Below are positions 8,546 to 15,232 of a stretch of 17,816 nt of DNA, one piece after another. How positions within the stretch are numbered: the first letter of the stretch is position 1; every line of letters starts with the position of its first letter. The translations under genes were made by a program, and so were the position numbers. The notes beneath the pieces were generated by a model. The model did no database searches and was not told where the DNA came from. It saw nothing but the letters and a program-made list of their open reading frames with translations. Source of the stretch: Clostridium sp. UBA4746. GTDB lineage: Bacteria > Bacillota > Clostridia > Clostridiales > Clostridiaceae. The DNA is taken from contig DHIM01000268.1 in assembly GCA_002403785.1 (NCBI GenBank), positions 1 through 17,816 of the forward strand, written 5' to 3'.

Positions 8546-9496
8546 ATGAAAGCTAACATGAATTTTATTAGTTATTTTGAAGAAGATTTATCGGAAGTGA
8601 AAAAGATTATTAAAAATAATTTAAAAGATAAAGATTATAACGTTCAGTCTTTAATAAATAACTTAGGAACGGTTGATGGAAAAATGATTAGAGCCATTTT
8701 TGTTTTAATAGGAGGAAGCTTTGGAAAGATAGAAAAAAATAACCTTCTTCATATTGCAGCAGCGGTAGAAATATTACACTTAGCCACTCTCGTTCACGAT
8801 GATATAGTTGATGATTCTAATTTAAGAAGAGGTAAAAATACAATCAATGCTACTCATGGCACAAAATCAGCTTTGTTTTTGGGAGATTATCTTTTTTCAG
8901 AGTCGTACATTTTATTTTCAAAGTACGCGACATCTAAAAGTATAACTAATATATCTGAAACAATTAAAATTATCTGCAAAAGCGAGATCAATCAGTTTCT
9001 AACTGCATATAGTTTAAATTCAACCATAAAAGATTACTTAATAAGAATTAATGGGAAATGTGCTTCATTATTTTCGCGAAGCCTATCAGTAGGTGCCTTC
9101 GAGGGAAATGCGAACAACAAAATAACACAAAATTTATTTAGAATAGGTTATTATTCTGGTATGGCATTTCAATTGGTAGACGATATATTAGATATAACAA
9201 CGAAGAAACTTACGTTAGGTAAACCTTCTGAGAGCGACATAAAAAAGGGGATATATTCGCTTCCTATTATATTTGAAATAATAGATAAAAATAGAGTGCT
9301 AATAAATGCTCTAGAGAATAATGATTTAGAAAAAGTCATTGATATAGTAAAAAACTCTCAAGGGTTAAAAAAGTCTAAAGAAATTGCTGAAAAATATACA
9401 TATAAGGCATTGAAATTAATAGAAGAACTTCCAGTTAGTGCAGAAAGATTTGCTTTAAAATCTATAGTAGAAACTTTGCTTAATAGAACATTTTAA
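8546..9496 (+). CDS. hepT: Polyprenyl diphosphate synthase (heptaprenyl/octaprenyl type, catalytic component)
   Basis: Soluble trans-prenyltransferase that adds isopentenyl units to make the long prenyl chain used for quinones. The 316 residues have the full set of family motifs: a GKMIRA segment near 45-50 (GKRIRP in relatives), the first aspartate-rich motif DDIVD (85-89), RRGKNTINATHG (94-105), and the second aspartate motif in FQLVDDILDIT (209-219). The residues five and four places before the first aspartate motif are Ala80 and Thr81. They are small, which in this family goes with long products rather than C15 or C20. The AGAGGATAAACT site before the ATG supports the start. It diverges from the menA-like gene, so the two probably supply and attach the quinone tail. 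The symbol is by analogy with heptaprenyl synthase component II; the chain length is not proven. Confidence 0.82.
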   Translation: MKANMNFISYFEEDLSEVKKIIKNNLKDKDYNVQSLINNLGTVDGKMIRAIFVLIGGSFGKIEKNNLLHIAAAVEILHLATLVHDDIVDDSNLRRGKNTINATHGTKSALFLGDYLFSESYILFSKYATSKSITNISETIKIICKSEINQFLTAYSLNSTIKDYLIRINGKCASLFSRSLSVGAFEGNANNKITQNLFRIGYYSGMAFQLVDDILDITTKKLTLGKPSESDIKKGIYSLPIIFEIIDKNRVLINALENNDLEKVIDIVKNSQGLKKSKEIAEKYTYKALKLIEELPVSAERFALKSIVETLLNRTF

Positions 9497-9497
9497 A

Positions 9498-9715
9498 GAA
9501 TTTGGATTTGGAAGAACATCAAGAGAACTAGCTAAAAAAGCATCTGCACTTGACATGGATGTTATATATACAAATTTAACTAGAAAAGCAAAGAGTTATG
9601 ATGAGTATGAATTTTGTAAATTAAATGATTTGTTAAAAGAGCAGATTATGTATCATTACACATATCATTTATTAAAGAGAATGGAGTTATTATAGGAAAT
9701 TTAATGAATTAATAG
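9498..9715 (+). pseudogene. Remnant of a D-isomer-specific 2-hydroxyacid dehydrogenase
   Basis: Immediately after the polyprenyl synthase stop, in another frame, the sequence encodes GFGRTSRELAKKASALDMDV and then a YTNLTRKAK segment and KLNDLLKE. These match the NAD-binding fold of D-2-hydroxyacid (lactate/glycerate-type) dehydrogenases, with the GxGxxxR/L nucleotide loop. Near 9641 the frame breaks: shifting frame there, as if one base had been lost, restores ADYVSLHI, the next conserved strand. Then SFIKENGVIIGN follows, resembling the later strand normally written as a KxxAIIINTARG type, so an internal piece has also been lost. There is no start codon, N-terminal catalytic domain or C-terminus. 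It is a dead fragment left by deletion, with no function expected. Confidence 0.65.
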
Positions 9716-9727
9716 AGAAGACAAGAT

Positions 9728-9755
9728 AACCCCTCATCATAGGTGGTGAGGGGTT
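9728..9755. terminator. Hairpin between converging genes, probable bidirectional terminator
   Basis: A stem of about 12 pairs (AACCCCTCATCA against TGGTGAGGGGTT, one T-G pair) closes a four-base loop. It lies between the rightward polyprenyl synthase/remnant and the end of the leftward ProC-like gene. The run of T after it is weak on both strands, so termination strength is uncertain. Confidence 0.6.
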
Positions 9756-9805
9756 GAAAATTTGTGCATTTATGCATACATAAAAGAATATGAAATATAA
9801 AAAAA

Positions 9806-10612
9806 CTATTCCAATTCATTTGTCCTTTGAAGTGCACGTTCTACACTAGACATAACGGTTCCGTGAAAACCAGATTCGCTTAATACATGTAGACCTGCAA
9901 TTCCTATGCCAGCTGGTGAAGTCATTATATCTGTAAGTTGGTAAGGATGTTTTCCTGTTTTTTGAACAGTTAGTGCAGAAGCAATCAAATTTTCTAAAGC
10001 TATAGATATGGCATCTTTACGGGAAAATCCAGATTCTACGCCAGAATCTATAAGTGCTGCAAGAAAATACATTATGTAAGCGGGCCCAGCACAGCCATAT
10101 GCAGTAAATGCATTAAAGAGGTCTTCATCTATAAACATAGTCTGTCCTAATTCACTTAACAGTGTTTCAATTATTTCTTTGTCGGCTGCTTGAATTTGAT
10201 CATTTATATTAACTGCACTATAACCATGTTGTACATCAATCATGGTATTTGGCATAATGCGAACAAATTTGTGATGGTTTCCAAATATATTTCCTAGCTT
10301 TTTCATTTTTATTCCTGCACATATAGAAATAATGATAGTAGATTCAGATAAATCATTTTTAATGTTTTGTGCAACTTTTATGATATCTTGTGGACGTACT
10401 GCAATTAGAACAATATCTGTGCCTTTTACAGCACTGGAAGCATCTTCTGCTTCTTCAATTTCATAAGTACTATTAAGATAACTTCTTCTTTCACTCAATA
10501 TATCAAAAACCGTAATGTTTTTTGGGGCAAAAACTTTATTTGTAATAATACCTCGGATGATACCCTCGGCCATATTGCCACCACCGATAAATGTAATTTT
10601 ATTATTTAACAT
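9806..10612 (-). CDS. ProC-like NAD(P)H-dependent imine reductase (pyrroline-5-carboxylate reductase family)
   Basis: A 268-residue member of the ProC family, which reduces cyclic imines such as pyrroline-5-carboxylate to proline. The Rossmann motif FIGGGNMAEG (8-17), AVRPQD (71-76) and RIMPNT (118-123) are clear, and the C-terminal dimerisation helix region keeps IAGLHVL. Three usually constant substrate-side segments differ: MPNTPA-xxG reads MPNTMIDVQHG, the SGSGPAY motif reads YGCAGPAY (172-179), and SPGGTT reads SPAGIG (232-237). It may therefore act on a related but different imine, or be a weak ProC. The AAGGAGG site before the ATG is strong. It is the last gene of a three-gene operon, 18 bases after the aminothiazoline-hydrolase-like gene. 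I leave the symbol empty for this reason. Confidence 0.75.
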   Translation of the reverse strand: MLNNKITFIGGGNMAEGIIRGIITNKVFAPKNITVFDILSERRSYLNSTYEIEEAEDASSAVKGTDIVLIAVRPQDIIKVAQNIKNDLSESTIIISICAGIKMKKLGNIFGNHHKFVRIMPNTMIDVQHGYSAVNINDQIQAADKEIIETLLSELGQTMFIDEDLFNAFTAYGCAGPAYIMYFLAALIDSGVESGFSRKDAISIALENLIASALTVQKTGKHPYQLTDIMTSPAGIGIAGLHVLSESGFHGTVMSSVERALQRTNELE

Positions 10613-10630
10613 ATATAATTCCTCCTTATT

Positions 10631-11314
10631 CTATTCATACTGTCCATTTAAAACATCTAAATATTCTTTGCCAAATAGTGTTATATATTCATCTGATACT
10701 TGATTAATAATTAATATTCCATCAGATCCAAGCTTATCTTTTAGTGTTTCACTCATTGAATATAGAAGATGGGCAGTGTGAAAGTTGAAATCTCTAGTGC
10801 AACTAGTACCTAGTTCAGCTCTCTTTTGGGTAAGTTTTATCATATCTTTCTCATGCATAGGATTCTTCCAATGAAATTCACAATGATCTGCTCCGAAACT
10901 TAGATTACTGGTAGCTTTCATATGAAAATTTTCGTTGAAGCCATTAAAAACAGCAGCATCTATATTGAGGCAGTAATATTTTCCATAACTTAAAAGCTTA
11001 TATCTCTTCCATGATTCACACCATTCACATTTTGTAACATTGCTGACAAGCTCCGGTTCTGTATTAAGAATACCGAACTCCATTTCACCTTTTTCTGGAA
11101 CCCATTCACCATAAGCTTGACTACTTATAAAATCTAAAACATCTCCATTTGCAATCGCTCTTTCTGCCATTCTTTTTCCACGTTCATGTCCGTAGTTTTC
11201 TATGCCAATATAGATTGCATCTTTACCTTTTTCGCCAAAACCTTGTATAGTATATTTTGCAAAAAGTGCAAACAATACTGCATGATGTTCAATTGTGCAA
11301 TTAACTATTCCCAT
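10631..11314 (-). CDS. L-2-amino-thiazoline-4-carboxylic acid hydrolase-like protein
   Basis: A 227-residue protein that I assign to the ATC hydrolase-like family (pfam14196 type). The founding member opens the ring of L-2-amino-thiazoline-4-carboxylate, giving N-carbamoyl-cysteine. Family-like features are YGHERGKRMAERAIANGD (41-58), AYGEW (67-71), a CEWC pair (96-99), GKYYCLNID (111-119) with downstream FN, and FGADHCEFHW (140-149). Conserved Cys96, Cys99, Cys115, Asp119 and Cys145 are candidate active-site or structural residues. No signal peptide or membrane helix is seen, so it is cytoplasmic. The ribosome binding site is fair (AAAGGGTGTGAG). Members are widespread in Clostridia and most have unknown substrates, so the name gives the family, not a proven reaction. 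It lies between the URO-D-like and ProC-like genes. Confidence 0.65.
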   Translation of the reverse strand: MGIVNCTIEHHAVLFALFAKYTIQGFGEKGKDAIYIGIENYGHERGKRMAERAIANGDVLDFISSQAYGEWVPEKGEMEFGILNTEPELVSNVTKCEWCESWKRYKLLSYGKYYCLNIDAAVFNGFNENFHMKATSNLSFGADHCEFHWKNPMHEKDMIKLTQKRAELGTSCTRDFNFHTAHLLYSMSETLKDKLGSDGILIINQVSDEYITLFGKEYLDVLNGQYE

Positions 11315-11373
11315 TTTTATATCTCACACCCTTTTAATAATTTATCCATTACTGTTTTATTAATTTGAAGTCC

Positions 11374-12420
11374 CTATCTTGTAAAGCCTTCTTCTTCCAC
11401 AATTTCTTTCATAAGAGTGTAGACATATCTATCCACGTCTAAAGGAAGTGTGCAACCGGGTGCGAAAATTAAGCTGTTGAAATTGCATTCCTCAAAGGCT
11501 ACCATTAATCTTTTGCGTAGCACTTCCTTAATTGAGTTTCTGTCATTGTTAACATTATAAAAATCATGATTTTGGTCGATACCTGCAATAATTATCTTAT
11601 CCGTCATGGCTCGCACTTGAGCAATGGTGCTAATCTCATCGACAGCAACGCCAGTGGGGCAGTTTTCCCAATTGAAGGCTTGAACATTATAGTTTATACA
11701 CTTCTCAAACCATAGATTTTTGTCACCATGAATATGAAGCATATTGAACCAGGTTCTATCTTTGATATGATCAAGAATTGCAGTTTCATAAGGTGTACAG
11801 AATTCATCATATTGATCGCTTGTAATAATATCTTTCATAGCAAACTGATTGGCAAGAAAGATTCCATCAATACCAACTTTAATCAGCTCATCTAGGAATT
11901 TAAGATTGGTTTTAAGCATTGCTTCTAAACCCTTGTGCAATTCTTTTTTATGATATTTCATTAGTTCAAGAGTTGATGTAGGGTTAAGTGAGCTAGAAAG
12001 TTCTTGAATCCATGTAAGTGGGGTGAAAATTGTTGCAAGTGCGGGAACCTCGCCTTTATAGTGGCAGATGATTTTCTGCGCAAGGGAAACCTCACGATGC
12101 AGTATGCCTTGAGAAGGATCCAGTACGGGTAGGCTTTCCACATCCTTAGGATCGCGAATTGGATATTTGCGAAAAGATCCGAACCAGTACTTCGGATCTT
12201 TGGAAAATTCTATGTCTGCGCCATATGCTTCTGCCATATAATGACCGTTGGACATTATTTTAATAAAGTCGGATCCGCAGTAATCGGTAAAGCTGATTGT
12301 CGCCCTAGAAAAATCTTTTACATTTCTGTCCACTAACGGCATGTGGAGCCAACCGGCAACGCCTGCTCTATCAACAGGCTTGTGTTCAACTAAAGCCTTC
12401 AGTCGTTCTCTGCTATTCAT
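11374..12420 (-). CDS. Uroporphyrinogen decarboxylase / MtaA-CmuA family protein (probable methyltransferase-like enzyme)
   Basis: A 348-residue TIM-barrel protein of the URO-D superfamily, which includes true HemE and zinc-dependent cobalamin or thiol methyltransferases (MtaA, MtbA, CmuA). It starts with MNSRERLKALVEHKPVDR, typical of the methyltransferase-like branch, and ends with FAPGCTLPLD (319-328). The zinc-site motif, HxC in MtaA/MtbA, reads His229-x-His231 (LHIHGD), with Cys323 as a likely third ligand. It therefore differs from classic Cys-containing sites and is unlikely to be HemE, since it lacks the HemE N-terminal pattern and heme gene neighbours. The AAGGAG site supports the start. 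It is the first gene of the operon with the ATC-hydrolase-like and ProC-like genes. No corrinoid protein gene is nearby, so a cobalamin partner is not evident. The substrate is unknown. Confidence 0.7.
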   Translation of the reverse strand: MNSRERLKALVEHKPVDRAGVAGWLHMPLVDRNVKDFSRATISFTDYCGSDFIKIMSNGHYMAEAYGADIEFSKDPKYWFGSFRKYPIRDPKDVESLPVLDPSQGILHREVSLAQKIICHYKGEVPALATIFTPLTWIQELSSSLNPTSTLELMKYHKKELHKGLEAMLKTNLKFLDELIKVGIDGIFLANQFAMKDIITSDQYDEFCTPYETAILDHIKDRTWFNMLHIHGDKNLWFEKCINYNVQAFNWENCPTGVAVDEISTIAQVRAMTDKIIIAGIDQNHDFYNVNNDRNSIKEVLRKRLMVAFEECNFNSLIFAPGCTLPLDVDRYVYTLMKEIVEEEGFTR

Positions 12421-12465
12421 AAAACATCTCCTTATTTTTATTATAACACTTCACCAGTGATACTA

Positions 12466-12495
12466 ATTATACTTTTTTATATGATATCACTCCAA
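12466..12495 (-). promoter_or_regulatory. Candidate vegetative promoter for the URO-D-like operon
   Basis: On the minus strand, TTGGAG (12490-12495) and TATAAT (12466-12471) are separated by 18 bases, about 45 bases from the start codon. The TGATATCA palindrome lies in the spacer and a TCAC/GTGA inverted repeat lies just downstream, both suitable places for a repressor. Confidence 0.5.
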
Positions 12496-12672
12496 TAGGA
12501 ATACTACAATACAAAATTATCCACGATTACAAAAAAAACTTTTGAATTTTGTATCATCTAAACGTGAGACCTGCAATGCTGCCGTGGATCATTGCTAACT
12601 TAGAGAACTTGATATTAGGAAGATTACCAAAGAATAATGGTTAAAAATAATTAAATAAATTGAAAACAAATA

Positions 12673-12701
12673 TTGACACATCTATTAATAAGATATAACA
12701 T
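12673..12701 (+). promoter_or_regulatory. Candidate vegetative promoter for the ABC transporter operon
   Basis: A perfect TTGACA (12673-12678) is followed 17 bases later by TAACAT (12696-12701), or 15 bases later by TATAAC. It is about 85 bases before the binding-protein start codon, leaving an untranslated leader with a good GAGGGGA ribosome binding site. Confidence 0.55.
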
Positions 12702-12787
12702 ATTAAACAGATAGGTATTATATAAAAAGGAAAATTATAAAATTTAGTTTCAAAAATACTTAGAATGATTAAGAGGGGATGTAAATT

Positions 12788-13609
12788 ATGAAAAAGAGTC
12801 GTATTATTTTAGTTATTGCAGCAGCAACAATATCACTAGGATTGCTGGCGGGATGCGGAAAATCAGCCAGTCCATCAAGCTCAAGTCCCAAAGTTATTAA
12901 AGTTGTTGGTGATGCAGAATCTCAGCCATTCACATATTTAGACAAAGATGGTAAAGCAGCTGGTTATGATATCGATGTTCTTAAGGAAATAAATAAAAAG
13001 CTTTCTGAATATAAGTTTGAATATTCAATTACACCTGCCGACTCATCAGTAGTTGGAGTTCAATCAGGGAAATATAAGATAGGTGCTGGAAACTATTATA
13101 AAACACCAGCACGCGAAAAGACTTTTTTAATGGAGAATCAACCTATGGACTACAATCAAGTAAGTCTTGCTATTAGAGGCGATGATAATAGTATAAAAAA
13201 TCTTTCAGATGTTTCTGGTAAAAAGTTAGTTCCAATTCCGGCTGCTGATGGACTTTTTAGAATCCTAAATGATTATAATATCAAAAACCCAATCAAACAA
13301 GTTTCTTGTCAAAACATAGATGGATTTTATGGAACAGAGGGATTAAAAGGCATAGCTTCTGGACGTTGGGATGCAGCAATTATACCAAACGTTGGATATG
13401 AATCATTTGCACCAAAGTTAAATCTTAATTTAAAGCTTACTCAGCCAATATCCTAAGCACCAGCTTACTATATTTTCAATAAAAATGAAACTGAATTAAA
13501 AACTAAGTTTGACACAGTGCTAAAACAATTATTAAAAGATGGTACATTAACAAAGATATCAATTAAATGGTACAAATTTGATGTATTCAAAGATGCTTTA
13601 AAGAAATGA
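12788..13609 (+). pseudogene. Amino acid ABC transporter substrate-binding lipoprotein, interrupted by an in-frame stop
   Basis: A family 3 (polar amino acid) solute-binding protein. It has a lipoprotein signal with lipobox LLAGC (Cys23), then GYDIDVLKEINKKL, a YKIGAGNYYKTPAREKTFL segment and SGKKLVPIP, as in cystine/polar amino acid binding proteins. A TAA at 13454-13456 stops the protein after 222 residues (LTQPIS). Reading on in the same frame gives APAYYIFNKNETELKTKF and, to the TGA at 13607, a normal C-terminal lobe ending in FDVFKDALKK, 273 codons in all. The full frame overlaps the next permease start as ATGA. One base change would therefore restore a complete protein. The truncated product lacks the final part of lobe I, so binding is doubtful. 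A sequencing error or stop read-through are alternatives. Confidence 0.8.
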
Positions 13610-14292
13610 TTTTATTAAAGAATGTTTTGATAAGTTTCATACAGTCGTTAGGTATTGTTCTAAGTGCTTTTCCTGTAACATTATTAATAATGATATTATC
13701 TTTGATATTTGGAGCCATACTTGGTGTATTTCTTACATTTATAAGGTTAAGAAAACGTCCTGTTCCATATGCTATTGCTACTACATTTATTTCTTTTATG
13801 CGTGGAACCCCGATGCTCGTGCAATTATTTTTAGTATATTATGGCATACCTAGTTTTTTACAACCACTTGGCATTGATTTAAGTGATACTTCACCAATAA
13901 TTTTCGCTATAATAACTTTCTCATTAAACAGTGCTGCATTTTTATCAGAAGTTTTTAGATCTGCATATCTTGCTGTAGGTAGAGGGCAACAAGAAGCGGC
14001 CTTTAGCGTGGGGTTAACCAATTGGCAAACTGTTAAAAGAGTAATTTTTCCTCAAGCTTTTAAAATCGCTATACCTAATATAGGAAATTCAGTAATAGAT
14101 TTATTTAAAGAAACCTCATTAGCTTATTCTATTGGTGTTCTCGATATGTTAGGTAAAGCAAGACAAATCATAGCTTTAGATTATGGTTTGAAATTGTTTC
14201 AAATATACATAGCTGTGGATATAGTCTATTGGATATGTTGTATGATAATTGAAAAAATCATGGATTCTATTGAAAATATTTATAATTGGTAA
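13606..14292 (+). CDS. Amino acid ABC transporter permease (HisM/TcyL type), first permease
   Basis: A 228-residue inner-membrane subunit of a polar amino acid uptake transporter. It has about five membrane helices, the SFMRGTPMLVQLF segment (63-75) characteristic of the amino acid permease family, and the ATPase-contact EAA loop: EAA at 130-132, Gly136 and FPQA at 148-151. The start ATG overlaps the stop of the restored binding-protein frame (ATGA) and there is little ribosome binding site of its own, so its translation probably depended on ribosomes finishing the upstream gene. The premature stop 150 bases upstream could reduce its expression. A second, different permease follows, so the transporter would be a heterodimer. 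Substrate specificity cannot be read from the permease. Confidence 0.85.
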   Translation: MILLKNVLISFIQSLGIVLSAFPVTLLIMILSLIFGAILGVFLTFIRLRKRPVPYAIATTFISFMRGTPMLVQLFLVYYGIPSFLQPLGIDLSDTSPIIFAIITFSLNSAAFLSEVFRSAYLAVGRGQQEAAFSVGLTNWQTVKRVIFPQAFKIAIPNIGNSVIDLFKETSLAYSIGVLDMLGKARQIIALDYGLKLFQIYIAVDIVYWICCMIIEKIMDSIENIYNW

Positions 14293-14376
14293 AATGGCAA
14301 GGGTTAAAAAAGAGTATTGATTGATAATTTTTCGATAGTTTTACAAGCATATTTAATTAAAGAAAGGAATATTAAT

Positions 14377-15087
14377 ATGAATTTTGATTTACAATTTGCT
14401 ATACGAGCATTTCCTAAGATATTGGAGGCGGCTCCAATGTCTGTTTTTATTACTGTTGTATCAATAATTATTGGTCTCATTATTGCTTTACTTATTACAT
14501 TTATTAGAACGAATAAAGTTCCCGTATTTAATCAATTAACAAAATTTTTTATTTCATTTGTAAGAGGAACACCTTTAATCGTTAATTTGTATATTTTATA
14601 TTTTATAGTTCCATATTTAATTAGCGAATTGGATGTTAAAATGGGATGGCATATAAATGCCAATAATGTAAATCCATACGTTATTGCTATAATAGCATTT
14701 TCTCTTAGCTCTGCTGCATTTCTTTCAGAAATAATTCGTTCCGCATTAAGTTCTGTAGATAAAGGTCAAAGTGAAGCATCATATTCTGTGGGATTAACAA
14801 AATTTCAAACTTTGAGAAGAATAGTTATACCACAAGCATTGATTGTAGCTACTCCTAATTTAGGAAACATATTTCTTTCACTTATGAAAGGTACGTCACT
14901 TGCATATGCGGTATCTGTAGTTGAGCTTTTAGGAAGAGCTAAGATTGAAGCCGCGGAGGGGTTTAATTTCATGGAAGCTTATGTGGATGTAGCCATAATT
15001 TATTGGATAATTTCTTTTATATTCGAAAAACTCTTTGTTATTTATGAATCAAGACTTAAAAACTACAAAAAAGAGGTGACTATGTAA
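14377..15087 (+). CDS. Amino acid ABC transporter permease, second permease
   Basis: A 236-residue permease of the same family as the preceding gene but clearly different from it. It shows FVRGTPLIVNLY (61-72), an EAA-type loop EASYSVGLTKFQTLRR (133-148) and IPQAL (151-155). I chose the ATG at 14377 because AAAGGA lies eight bases upstream; the open frame extends to a TTG at 14317 that has no such site. Paired non-identical permeases occur in cystine-type systems such as TcyL/TcyM of Bacillus. The usual ATP-binding gene does not follow. Instead the last codons contain a good ribosome binding site and ATG followed directly by TAA, then non-coding sequence, so the ATPase has been lost or is supplied from elsewhere. 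Confidence 0.83.
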   Translation: MNFDLQFAIRAFPKILEAAPMSVFITVVSIIIGLIIALLITFIRTNKVPVFNQLTKFFISFVRGTPLIVNLYILYFIVPYLISELDVKMGWHINANNVNPYVIAIIAFSLSSAAFLSEIIRSALSSVDKGQSEASYSVGLTKFQTLRRIVIPQALIVATPNLGNIFLSLMKGTSLAYAVSVVELLGRAKIEAAEGFNFMEAYVDVAIIYWIISFIFEKLFVIYESRLKNYKKEVTM

Positions 15088-15146
15088 ATATATTGAGTTA
15101 TAACTAAGTAGGATAATAATGTTTTCTTTATAAAATAGTTTTATAC

Positions 15147-15175
15147 AAAAAAAGCCTAGCAAATTACGCTAGACT
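15147..15175 (-). terminator. Intrinsic terminator for the leftward lipoprotein-like gene
   Basis: On the minus strand the hairpin AGTCTAGC...GCTAGGCT (five perfect core pairs CTAGC/GCTAG plus flanking pairs around one mismatch, seven-base loop) is followed by seven T residues. It lies 57 bases beyond the stop of the 15233-15718 reading frame. On the plus strand the tail is not T-rich, so it is mainly a leftward terminator. Confidence 0.75.
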
Positions 15176-15232
15176 AAATTCTACCACTTCTCTTTTATAA
15201 ATGTTATAATAGCATAAGACTATTACATTATA

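Larger units (their letters stand above)
12421..12787. promoter_or_regulatory. Regulatory gap between the catabolic operon and the ABC transporter operon
   Basis: No gene was recognised in these 367 bases; both operons start from them. Beside the promoters listed separately, I see a 10-base inverted repeat ATACAAAATT (12509-12518) / AATTTTGTAT (12545-12554) separated by 26 bases, a GCAATG/CATTGC hairpin (12573-12595), a TGATATCA palindrome (12482-12489) and TCAC-CA-GTGA (12451-12460) between the leftward -10 box and the start codon. Positions 12555-12600 are richer in GC than the rest, and the region 12545-12640 reads as short broken peptides, so a decayed gene fragment is possible. I see no T-box, SAM or other riboswitch signature. 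Confidence 0.5.

Noticed and set aside
12545..12640. Peptide-like string SSKRETCNAAVDHC followed by stop and LRELDIRKITKE
   Set aside because: Broken by stops and with no start or recognised family; kept only as a remark on the intergenic region.
12540..12660. Possible T-box or sulfur-responsive riboswitch before the transporter operon
   Set aside because: No T-box sequence (GGTGGTACCGCG type) or S-box core was found, and the hairpin there is short and far from a T run.
14317..14376. TTG-initiated extension of the second permease
   Set aside because: No ribosome binding site at the TTG, while AAAGGA lies correctly spaced before the ATG at 14377.
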